In this document: positions 7,465-14,052 of the stretch, in pieces | Layout of the letters: every line of letters starts with the position of its first letter | Numbering within the stretch: the stretch's first letter is position 1 | From: Promethearchaeota archaeon | Lineage (GTDB): Archaea > Asgardarchaeota > Lokiarchaeia > Sigynarchaeales > SOKP01 | Assembly: GCA_004524515.1 (NCBI GenBank) | Contig: SDNV01000053.1 | Coordinates: 1-18,367, forward strand | Reading direction: 5' to 3' | Length of the DNA stretch: 18,367 nt | Notes under the pieces: model-generated | Databases searched by the model: none | Told to the model about the DNA's origin: nothing | What the model saw: only the letters and a program-made list of their open reading frames with translations | Position numbers and translations under genes: made by a program

Positions 7465-7902
7465 TTATTCCCACAGTTCAAGAAAATCAAATTCAGAAAG
7501 GGCATTAATTCTAGGGAAATGATTTTTATCTCGAGTAATTAAATGTACTTTATTAGCAATAGCTACGGATGCATTCAAAAGATCGAATTGAGGAACTCTG
7601 AGACCTTGTTTGTCCAATTCAGCACACATTTCTCCATATATTCTACTTGAACTATTATTTAATGTAAAAATATCTGTAAAATTTGATAGAAATGTATTTA
7701 ATTTTTTTGCTTCGGAGATCTGTTTTTCTTTCAACTTTAGTCGGTATACGCCATACCATAATTCAGCCGCAGTAATTTGCGTAATTTTTAAATCTACACC
7801 TTCTTTTATTAGTTTTGAGATTTTTTTAACTATTAGTTCATTTTTTCCTCTTAAAAAATCAATAGCTACATCAGTTTCGATGATTTTAATCATCTTCTTC
7901 AC
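7465..7902 (-). CDS. VapC-type PIN-domain toxin (partner of DUF217-type antitoxin)
   Basis: A 145-residue PIN protein of the VapC/FitB group. Active-site positions are Glu9 (ETDVAIDFLRG, where most relatives have Asp), Asp11, Glu47 (ITAAELWYG), Asp107 (PQFDLLNASVA) and Asp125 (ITRDKNHF). The Asp-to-Glu change at the first site keeps the charge but may affect metal binding. The start codon lies inside the end of the antitoxin gene (17-bp overlap; an inner ATG at codon 4 shortens this to 8 bp), so the pair is translationally coupled. As an RNase toxin it would cleave a structured RNA; the target is unknown. It stops 23 bp from the endonuclease remnant. Confidence 0.88.
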   Translation of the reverse strand: MKKMIKIIETDVAIDFLRGKNELIVKKISKLIKEGVDLKITQITAAELWYGVYRLKLKEKQISEAKKLNTFLSNFTDIFTLNNSSSRIYGEMCAELDKQGLRVPQFDLLNASVAIANKVHLITRDKNHFPRINALSEFDFLELWE

Positions 7903-8113
7903 TCCCAGTTAGATTTTTTTCTCTTAATCTCCTGATATTTTCATTTAAATCATCAAAAAATTTGGGATCAAATTTATTCTGCATTTTCAACCAAGGATTT
8001 TCTTTTTTTGAAATTAATCTTTCTATAACTTTAGAAAAAGATTCTCCCTCTCGTTTTACCTTTTTTAGTAGATTATAAGCTTTCTCTGATAATGAAATTG
8101 TTTTATGTGTCAT
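7886..8113 (-). CDS. VapB antitoxin, DUF217/UPF0330-like
   Basis: A 75-residue protein with the archaeal DUF217-type layout: N-terminal strand and helix KTISLSEKAYNLLKKVKREG, then SFSKVIERLISKK (ribbon-helix-helix-like DNA-binding part, residues 1-37). A charged tail (KFDPKFFDDLNENIRRLREK) probably masks the toxin. It is upstream of and overlaps the vapC gene. The tail of a relative survives at 6944-7009. The promoter, with a 9-bp direct repeat around a TATA-like box, lies just upstream at 8130-8152. Confidence 0.85.
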   Translation of the reverse strand: MTHKTISLSEKAYNLLKKVKREGESFSKVIERLISKKENPWLKMQNKFDPKFFDDLNENIRRLREKNLTGSEEDD

Positions 8114-8129
8114 AATTAAATCATATACA

Positions 8130-8152
8130 CAGATCTATTTAAACAGATCTAT
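8130..8152 (-). promoter_or_regulatory. Promoter/operator of the DUF217-type vapBC operon
   Basis: CAGATCTAT occurs twice as a direct repeat (8130-8138 and 8144-8152), each around the palindrome AGATCT, with 14 bp from start to start. Between them the minus strand has TTTAAATA, 25-32 bp before the ATG at 8113, a good archaeal TATA position for a leaderless transcript. Binding of the VapB dimer to the repeats would cover the TATA box. Confidence 0.5.
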
Positions 8153-8212
8153 ATATTGATTTTAAACAATTTCAATTTTTATTTCTGTTTAAATTTTTTA
8201 AAGCGTCGATGA

Positions 8213-8302
8213 GATTTAGAGCATGATATTGCATTGACAGAACCATCACTAGTTGACGATCTGCTTGAAGAACGTAAAAAATTGGATGTAGAAGTTGGTT
8301 AA
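8213..8302 (+). pseudogene. acs 3'-end fragment C (last 29 codons, most diverged)
   Basis: In-frame DLEHDIALTEPSLVDDLLEE then RKKLDVEVG and TAA, matching the Acs end ([24 protein letters not shown]). An in-frame TGA (8210-8212) precedes it, and similarity further left is too weak to call. It is the most distal and most different of the three copies, in both bases and residues, yet its stop and following bases (GGTTAAAT) equal those of acs and fragment B. It separates the DUF217-type vapBC operon from the DUF3368-type pair. Confidence 0.85.
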
Positions 8303-8366
8303 ATAAATTTTTCTATTTTAATTTTCAATTTCTTTTTAATTTTTATTAATTATTCTTTTTTGAAAA

Positions 8367-8891
8367 TTATTCTGTTCTATATATCTTTTTAATCTCATCT
8401 GCTACATAATTATAAACATCAGATGACAAATACATTATAGAATTCAGTTCTCTTAAATAATGAAGGGCTTTTTCTAAGCTTAAATATCTTTTTTTTACTA
8501 AATCATAAAGAATCCCCAATGTACCTTTTACTTTCAAATTTAATTTCCTCGCAAAGATTCTGGCTTCCTCATCATCTAATAAAATAATTTCAATTTCTGA
8601 ATTAAGAGCAAGATTAATAGTGTGGACTTCTCCTTGATGTAATTTTAAGGAGGAGTAATCTTTCTTTCCTATTTTTACATTTTTGACTTGGACTTTGTCA
8701 TTAGAAATTGCTTGTTCAATAATTAATGCATCAGAATGTCCTTCCTTTTTACCCTTAATTACCACTTCATCATATACTGATTCAGGTATAAGAATTTTAT
8801 CATAAAGTCTAAATAAACAATCGATTATGCCAACAGTAGCTAAGTGAATTAGTGGACAAGAATTACTCACTGCTATTTTCATGGAATTCAC
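8367..8891 (-). CDS. DUF3368-family PIN-like toxin
   Basis: A 174-residue protein with the DUF3368 signatures: N-terminal VSNSCPLIHLATVGIIDCLF (about residues 8-27), PESVYDEVV, HQGEVHTINLAL, IILLDDEEARIFARKLNL and the hallmark VKGTLGILYDLVKKRYL. This family is PIN-like and pairs with UPF0175-type antitoxins; it is a putative RNase toxin. The C-terminus (MYLSSDVYNYVADEI) is also family-like. The start overlaps the antitoxin gene by 29 bp; an inner ATG at codon 4 is possible. Family and pairing are solid, while the RNase activity is taken from the family. Confidence 0.85.
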   Translation of the reverse strand: MNSMKIAVSNSCPLIHLATVGIIDCLFRLYDKILIPESVYDEVVIKGKKEGHSDALIIEQAISNDKVQVKNVKIGKKDYSSLKLHQGEVHTINLALNSEIEIILLDDEEARIFARKLNLKVKGTLGILYDLVKKRYLSLEKALHYLRELNSIMYLSSDVYNYVADEIKKIYRTE

Positions 8892-9165
8892 GCTCTAATT
8901 CTTCAGTGGAAAGTGGAAATGGAATATTCTCTTCACGCAATAAACGCAGAAATGAACGATAAGATTCTCCACAATATTCAGCTGCTTTCCAAATCGTCCA
9001 CTTTCGTATTCTTATGTTCTCAAAAGCTTCAATCTTTTTTAAATTTTTAATTCCTAGTTCAATTGCTTTACGAGCAACTGTAGATTTATCTGTTTTCATT
9101 TTCTTAGCGATATTATCTAGCTCTTTATCTTCCTTTTCATCAATTCGAAATGATAGAGTTCTCAT
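8863..9165 (-). CDS. UPF0175-like antitoxin with N-terminal ribbon-helix-helix
   Basis: A 100-residue protein. Residues 1-45 look like a ribbon-helix-helix DNA-binding domain (TLSFRIDEKEDKELDNIAKK, then DKSTVARKAIELGI). Residues 50-95 carry the UPF0175 pattern: WTIWKAAEYCGESYRSFLRL then REENIPFPLSTEEL. It is the first gene of the operon, overlapping the DUF3368 toxin, and it probably represses the operon through the perfect inverted repeat at 9175-9197. Confidence 0.82.
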   Translation of the reverse strand: MRTLSFRIDEKEDKELDNIAKKMKTDKSTVARKAIELGIKNLKKIEAFENIRIRKWTIWKAAEYCGESYRSFLRLLREENIPFPLSTEELEREFHENSSE

Positions 9166-9174
9166 TATATCATG

Positions 9175-9197
9175 TATACAATATCTTAAATTGTATA
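9175..9197 (-). promoter_or_regulatory. Operator-like inverted repeat before the UPF0175/DUF3368 operon
   Basis: Perfect 8-bp inverted repeat TATACAAT / ATTGTATA with a 7-bp spacer (ATCTTAA), centred 21 bp before the ATG at 9165. The centre overlaps the expected TATA/BRE region for a leaderless archaeal transcript. A ribbon-helix-helix dimer is the likely ligand (inference). Confidence 0.5.
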
Positions 9198-9247
9198 TAT
9201 ATTTAGGCTTAATTTTAATTAGAGTCTAAATGAGATATTAATTCTAT

Positions 9248-9276
9248 GAAATGATTGGTTATCATTTCGGTTATCA
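9248..9276. repeat. Small hairpin and direct repeat between divergent toxin-antitoxin operons
   Basis: GAAATGAT (9248-9255) and ATCATTTC (9261-9268) form a perfect 8-bp inverted repeat with a 5-nt loop. GGTTATCA occurs twice (9258-9265 and 9269-9276). It lies in the 220-bp gap between the UPF0175 gene and the next antitoxin gene, away from both start codons. It may be a regulatory site or a junction scar; I cannot decide which. Confidence 0.3.
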
Positions 9277-9344
9277 AAATATTTTAAGATTTTTTTCTTT
9301 TCTTTTATTTTTCAAATAACTAAAGAGCAATATTAATTATCTAA

Positions 9345-9379
9345 AAATAGAAAAGTATAATAAGTGGAATTTTCTATTT
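9345..9379 (+). promoter_or_regulatory. Promoter/operator of the plus-strand vapBC operon
   Basis: Perfect 10-bp inverted repeat AAATAGAAAA (9345-9354) / TTTTCTATTT (9370-9379). The 15-bp centre holds TATAAT at 9356-9361, 25-30 bp before the ATG at 9386. Symmetry around a TATA box at leaderless distance makes this a strong candidate operator for the downstream antitoxin. Confidence 0.55.
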
Positions 9380-9385
9380 CTTAAT

Positions 9386-9652
9386 ATGTCTAGTGTTAAA
9401 CTTAACAAAAAAAGCCTTTTAGAAAGGTTACAAGCTAAGATTACGTTAAGGTTAGGAAAAAAGATATCTCAACAAGAAATTTTAGATAAAAGTATAGAAT
9501 TTGCTTATAATCGCTTAGATGAATTTATATCCGAAAAGATAGTCTCTCCAAGACTTACAGATGAATTAATTGAAAAAATCGTCAAAAATAGTTATAAAGG
9601 AGAATTAGCATTCCCAGAAAAATCTGATGATGAATTAATTTATGGTTTATAA
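9386..9652 (+). CDS. Putative VapB-like antitoxin
   Basis: An 88-residue charged protein upstream of a PIN toxin. The N-terminal part SVKLNKKSLLERLQAKITLR then LGKKISQQEILDKSIEFAY looks like a ribbon-helix-helix or short helical dimer domain. The tail (FPEKSDDELIYGL) is acidic and suited to toxin blocking. I do not recognise a named family; the call rests on size, order and the neighbouring gene. The toxin start is 28 bp after this stop, so the spacing is looser than in the other pairs. Confidence 0.65.
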   Translation: MSSVKLNKKSLLERLQAKITLRLGKKISQQEILDKSIEFAYNRLDEFISEKIVSPRLTDELIEKIVKNSYKGELAFPEKSDDELIYGL

Positions 9653-9680
9653 ATGAAAAAACCCAATTCATTGATTATAT

Positions 9681-10097
9681 ATGACAATTGTTGTCGATAC
9701 AAATTTTCTATTTGCTTTAAAAGCTGAAAAAGATAAAAATCGATTCAGGGCAATCGAAATTCTAAAGGATATCAATATTAAAAAAGAGGATGTAATTACT
9801 AATTATTTAGTAATAAGCGAAATTTTTACTTTAGCAATATCAAGATCATTAGGGGATAAATCGCTTATGACTAAAATCCATGATCTGATTTTTGGCGATG
9901 AAAGTTTCCTTAAGATTTATTCGTTTTCTATGGATGATTATCAAATGATTTATGAAATTTTGATTAAATACTGCACACCCAAACGATTACTAAGTTATGT
10001 AGATGCATCTTTAATATATTTATATGAAAAAAAAAAAGCCAATTACGTACTATCGTTTGATTCTCATTTCGATAATATTACGAATAGACTTTTTTAA
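9681..10097 (+). CDS. VapC-like PIN-domain toxin
   Basis: A 138-residue PIN protein with all acidic active-site residues: Asp6 (IVVDTNFLFAL), Glu47 (LVISEIFTLA), Asp108 (LSYVDASLIYL) and Asp127 (VLSFDSHFD). It follows its presumed antitoxin on the plus strand, whereas the other three pairs lie on the minus strand. No acs fragment was found on either side of this pair. The RNA target is unknown. The following 263 bp hold only AT-rich sequence in which I see no gene or clear motif. Confidence 0.85.
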   Translation: MTIVVDTNFLFALKAEKDKNRFRAIEILKDINIKKEDVITNYLVISEIFTLAISRSLGDKSLMTKIHDLIFGDESFLKIYSFSMDDYQMIYEILIKYCTPKRLLSYVDASLIYLYEKKKANYVLSFDSHFDNITNRLF

Positions 10098-10360
10098 TTA
10101 ATTTTTGTTAGTTTCAATCACATGAAATTGGCATTTTACGAAATTTATTAGTAAATGATAATATAATCTTTTTTTGGATAATTCTATATATTTATCTTTT
10201 GAAAAGGACAAACAAATAAGAGATAATTCAATTTAAGTTTAGAAGAAAGTTATAAAAAAAAAGAATTAAATATATGAGAGTTTAAATAGAATATTAATTA
10301 TTATATGAATCAATTTAAAAAATTAAAATATACTTTGAAAACATAAAAAGTTGACGCTGT

Positions 10361-11098
10361 TTGGATTTATTATTTGAACTTTTTAGTAATTTACCCCGGC
10401 AAGGGCCAGGTGATAATGAATCTACCCGAAAAGCTTATTCATTTTTAAAGGAGCTACCTCCAAAACCTACAATATTAGATATAGGCTGTGGTAGTGGCAT
10501 GCAAACATTAGAACTCGCCATAATTTCTGATGGAAAGGTAATAGCAATAGATATACATCAACCGTTTTTGGAGGAATTATCTCAAAAAGCAAAAAATCTT
10601 AATCTTCTTGACAAAATTGAACCTTTAAATTTATCAATGTTTGATTTAGAGTTTGAAGAGAATAGTTTTGATGTTATCTGGTCAGAAGGTGCTCTTTATA
10701 TTTATGGACTTGAAAATGCACTTAAAGATTGGCAAAAGTTTTTGAAAAATAAAGGGTATTTTGTTTTTTCGGAAGTATGCTGGTTTAAAGATGAAATCCC
10801 TCAAGAACTTAGAGATTTTTGGCTTAAAGAATATCCCGCTATAAAATCCATTGAAATGAATTTAAAATTAATTGCTAAAAATAATCTAAATATTATTGCG
10901 CATTTTAAACTCCCCGAATCTAGTTGGTGGGACAATTTATATATCCCTTTTGAAAAAAATATTGAAAAAAAACGCATAAAATATGCCGATGATAAAACTA
11001 AACTTGAGCAGATTAATGAGATGTCAATAGAGATCGATATGTTTAGAAAATATTCTGATTATTATGGTTATAGCTTCTTTATAACACAAAAGCAATAA
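10361..11098 (+). CDS. Class I SAM-dependent methyltransferase
   Basis: A 245-residue protein with a Rossmann methyltransferase core: motif I ILDIGCGSGMQTLELA (residues 38-53), acidic Asp64 at the end of strand 2 (VIAIDIHQPFL) for the SAM ribose, then a motif II/III region FDVIWSEGALYIYGLENALK and the strand GYFVFSEVCWF. The N-terminus LPRQGPGDNESTRKAYSFL is typical of a small-molecule methyltransferase group common in clostridia and archaea; the substrate is unknown. The start is a TTG at 10361, because a stop lies 7 bp upstream in frame (10352-10354) and no ATG precedes the core. It is a single-gene unit. It is the first gene after the toxin-antitoxin run and may be the original neighbour of acs or further cargo. 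Confidence 0.85.
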   Translation: MDLLFELFSNLPRQGPGDNESTRKAYSFLKELPPKPTILDIGCGSGMQTLELAIISDGKVIAIDIHQPFLEELSQKAKNLNLLDKIEPLNLSMFDLEFEENSFDVIWSEGALYIYGLENALKDWQKFLKNKGYFVFSEVCWFKDEIPQELRDFWLKEYPAIKSIEMNLKLIAKNNLNIIAHFKLPESSWWDNLYIPFEKNIEKKRIKYADDKTKLEQINEMSIEIDMFRKYSDYYGYSFFITQKQ

Positions 11099-11161
11099 TT
11101 TTTTTTAATTCTAATTCCGATTACGTAATTTATATATATTTTAATTTTTTCCATTATTTTT

Positions 11162-11293
11162 TTAACCTGTAAAAATTGGATCCTGATCACAAATGAGCCA
11201 TATTCCTCTAAATAGCTTTGATAATACCCCTTTTAATTTCTTAAGAAAATTAGAAATAATATGAAATTCCTTTCTTCCTTTATTAAATTGCAT
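11162..11293 (-). CDS. Small 43-residue ORF, possible gene remnant
   Basis: The minus strand reads MQFNKGRKEFHIISNFLKKL, then KGVLSKLFRGIWLICDQDP, then IFTG and a stop. A stop precedes the ATG by four codons. The composition (Gly, Trp, Cys and His in an otherwise AT-rich gap) is more protein-like than chance would give here, but I recognise no family. It may be the tail of a lost gene, such as a transposase, or a genuine small protein. Confidence 0.25.
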   Translation of the reverse strand: MQFNKGRKEFHIISNFLKKLKGVLSKLFRGIWLICDQDPIFTG

Positions 11294-11307
11294 AAATCCA
11301 ACTTAAA

Positions 11308-12276
11308 TTATGTCGGTGGAAAACACCAATACTCATATATACTATCTAAGTCCCTATTTGTGGCATACCCTAAAAACCCATTATCAACACATTTTTTATA
11401 AAAATCATAAATATTAATCCAATTAGTGGGATAATCAACAATAAGAACCGTCTTTTCATCTTCTAAAATTTTATTTAGATTTTTGGTACTATCCTCACGA
11501 TCATCCTCATCCGTAGGTTCATCCTCATCATAAAATAAATCTTCCCGACCAATCCCATCAATATAATCTCGATAAGTTGAGTTTTTCAACAAATTATCGC
11601 CATTTTGAACAAATACTAAAAAATCTTTTCCTTTATTTGTTTTAGTATAATCAGAAATATTCCCAACAAAATCAATCATTAACCAATCTGAATTGGGAAT
11701 ATCGTCTTCATAATATTCATACGCATCAATAAGATCCATATATATTCCATCAAAATCGGCATCCATAATATGATCCAAATAATCATATATAATATCTTGC
11801 CAACCTAGCATCCAATATTTAACTTTATAATTCTCTTCCCAATCGGAATTTTCTTCATCTAACCAGGCTGGAGCTCCACTATCAGGTTCCCCATCCTCAT
11901 CATTATCCCATGAATCTTCCCAATAATATCTATAATCTTCTGCTTCTCCTATACTGATATATGAAAGAAGGAGTTTTTTTTTGTCTCCCGAGGATTTCAT
12001 ATAATCAACGTCATCATCTGTGAATTCTTCATCTTCGGAACCATCCGCAGAATAATCAATAATAATTAAATCATATTTAGAGTCTTTAATCTGTTTCTTA
12101 TCAATATCATCAATCCAATAAGCAAAATCATCAATTTTTTCATCTGCCAATTCAAATTCAGGTCTTTTAGAGGCAATTAAATAATAAAATAGTATTAAAA
12201 TCCCAAGGGATGTTCCAATTACAACGATAATAATTAAGAGAATTATTTTTATTTTCTTTAAGGTCTTCTTTTCCAT
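11308..12276 (-). CDS. Membrane-anchored GH114-type glycosidase (TM1410-like)
   Basis: A 322-residue protein. Residues 7-36 form one strong transmembrane segment after a Lys-rich start, so it is a signal anchor with the rest outside the cell. The domain has GH114/TM1410-type TIM-barrel markers: FAYWIDDID, YDLIIIDYSADG, LLLSYISIGEAEDYRYYW, GAPAWLDEENSDW and FDGIYMDLIDAYEYY; the Asp and Glu at strand ends are candidate catalytic residues. A loop DNDEDGEPD resembles a calcium site. Known members cut alpha-1,4-polygalactosamine. The protein is very acidic overall. The gene lies on the minus strand, convergent with the methyltransferase. Family moderate to good, substrate unknown. Confidence 0.72.
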   Translation of the reverse strand: MEKKTLKKIKIILLIIIVVIGTSLGILILFYYLIASKRPEFELADEKIDDFAYWIDDIDKKQIKDSKYDLIIIDYSADGSEDEEFTDDDVDYMKSSGDKKKLLLSYISIGEAEDYRYYWEDSWDNDEDGEPDSGAPAWLDEENSDWEENYKVKYWMLGWQDIIYDYLDHIMDADFDGIYMDLIDAYEYYEDDIPNSDWLMIDFVGNISDYTKTNKGKDFLVFVQNGDNLLKNSTYRDYIDGIGREDLFYDEDEPTDEDDREDSTKNLNKILEDEKTVLIVDYPTNWINIYDFYKKCVDNGFLGYATNRDLDSIYEYWCFPPT

Positions 12277-12363
12277 AATTAAAATGATAAATCATAATTT
12301 ATTTTATGATAAATGAATAAATGGACTTTCAGATTAGATATTTCCCTTTTTAACAAAAATCTA

Positions 12364-13848
12364 TTAGTAATAAAATTGCATATCGCGATTCTCTAAACTT
12401 CTCCAAAATTTTTTGAAAAATTCCGCAGATTCTTTATTAGTTTCTAAATATTGCTTTAACTCAAGTAATATTTCATTGGTCCCTAATTTTATAATGATAA
12501 AGAGTGATAGTTTCCTAAGATGATCATCATCCAAATTTTTGAAATTATCAATACAATATTTAACCAAATCTTTCCTTTCAAGGTCAATTAGAAGCTTCAA
12601 TGCCAATTCTTTTTTTTCATAGAAATTTGGATCATTATTTATACTTTCATCATTAGACTGAAAACTAGTTAAAATTTTTATAAATTGATTTTGGAATTCT
12701 ACCCACATTTCCAAAATTTCGGGATTATTTAAAAGAAATTCTCGAATAAAATCAAGTTGCCATTTTTCTCCTTCATTTAAGAATTTAATCAACATTGTTT
12801 CATCGAATACATTAAATTTTTGCATTTCCTCTATCAAATCATTATCAATAATTTGATATTTATTCACGTTTTCAATTATCAGCTGTTTCCAATTCCCAGT
12901 TTTCTCATGTAAGATCATAATACACATAAGGATATCTTTTATAAACTGAGGATTATTACTATTTTCTAACTTATCAAGAAGAATAGATTTAAATCTCTCA
13001 TTATCTTTGTATTGCTCTGCAATTTTATACAGTTCTTCATAAGGCGAATTTAATGAATCTAAAAATTCTAAAGTTTCCTTTTCGAAATCGAGATTCAATA
13101 CTGCTGCAACTTTTAATAAGCTTTCATGTAAACTTTTCTTCTTATTGGATAATTCTATTTTCTTACTTTCTTCTAAAGATTCAATTTTGGGAGTATCCTC
13201 ATTTAATTCCCTTAAATAATTTCTAAATAAATCACTTATGGCTTTTTTATCTTTAATTTGATCTTTTTTACTCAGATTTTCAAAAGCATTTATAATACTT
13301 AATTTAAATCCAAAATTGGTCTTATCAATATTGTTTGCATGATTTAGAATGAGAGGTTCTATCCTTGGATCAGATACCTTGCTTAAAACATTTTCTAATA
13401 AATCAACGATAACATCATCTGTTTTTCCTGTATGAGCTTGCACATGTCTATATACCGGTTCAAATGTGAGTACGGGATCAAATTCACAAACTCTTTTTAC
13501 ATGATGCTCTCTAAGTGTGGTCTGAATCTCAGATGATCCTCCATAATATTCAATTCTACTCTTATCAGTAAGTATATTAGCGATAATTTTTTGAAATCTT
13601 AATTTTTTTTCTTCCTCATAAATACTTTTATCTTTTATTATATGAGATAATCCTAAAAAACCCCAAGCCCGTAATAAGGGTTCACTACTTTCACAAAGCT
13701 CCAAGAATATATTTAGATCCTTTTTATTAACCAATGGTTTAAAGGTATTATTAAAAATAGAATTCAACTTCTCTTTAGGACCAAAACCTGTGGGCTCATA
13801 ACCTTTTCTGAAGACATTAATTATTTTTTCCTTATGCGACATGCTCAT
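12364..13848 (-). CDS. Unknown helical protein, possible HEAT-like repeats
   Basis: A 494-residue, mostly helical protein rich in Lys, Glu, Leu and Asn, with no signal peptide or membrane segment. Residues 40-75 (LNIFLELCESSEPLLRAWGF then LGLSHIIKDK) and later helix pairs such as DPRIEPLILNHANNIDKTNF look like HEAT/ARM-type repeats, which usually serve as protein-binding scaffolds. A conserved-looking block YRHVQAHTGKTDDVIVDLLE may be a specific site. No catalytic motif is seen. It shares a strand with the GH114 gene (87 bp apart) and is divergent from the GH38 gene. I do not recognise a family. Confidence 0.6.
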   Translation of the reverse strand: MSMSHKEKIINVFRKGYEPTGFGPKEKLNSIFNNTFKPLVNKKDLNIFLELCESSEPLLRAWGFLGLSHIIKDKSIYEEEKKLRFQKIIANILTDKSRIEYYGGSSEIQTTLREHHVKRVCEFDPVLTFEPVYRHVQAHTGKTDDVIVDLLENVLSKVSDPRIEPLILNHANNIDKTNFGFKLSIINAFENLSKKDQIKDKKAISDLFRNYLRELNEDTPKIESLEESKKIELSNKKKSLHESLLKVAAVLNLDFEKETLEFLDSLNSPYEELYKIAEQYKDNERFKSILLDKLENSNNPQFIKDILMCIMILHEKTGNWKQLIIENVNKYQIIDNDLIEEMQKFNVFDETMLIKFLNEGEKWQLDFIREFLLNNPEILEMWVEFQNQFIKILTSFQSNDESINNDPNFYEKKELALKLLIDLERKDLVKYCIDNFKNLDDDHLRKLSLFIIIKLGTNEILLELKQYLETNKESAEFFKKFWRSLENRDMQFYY

Positions 13849-14052
13849 TCAAAATTTAATAAATTAAATATGTTATTTTATTTTTCAGTTTTTCCTAATT
13901 TTTTCCCTTTTACACCATTTTTAATCATAATGTACTTTCTTAAGTAAAGGGTTAGGGCTTTTTGAAAATAATAAAAAATACCAATCATTTGTCTAAATTA
14001 ACTTGCAATTTATTATTTTATATTATGAAATCAATTAGGAATAAAATTTTAA

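Noticed and set aside
6063..8302. The repeated acs ends as a CRISPR-like or satellite repeat
   Set aside because: The units are coding, differ in length (29-72 codons) and divergence, and are separated by kilobase-scale gene blocks.
9230..10360. A further acs fragment near the fourth toxin-antitoxin pair
   Set aside because: I looked for the [11 protein letters not shown] coding pattern on both sides and found no match by eye.
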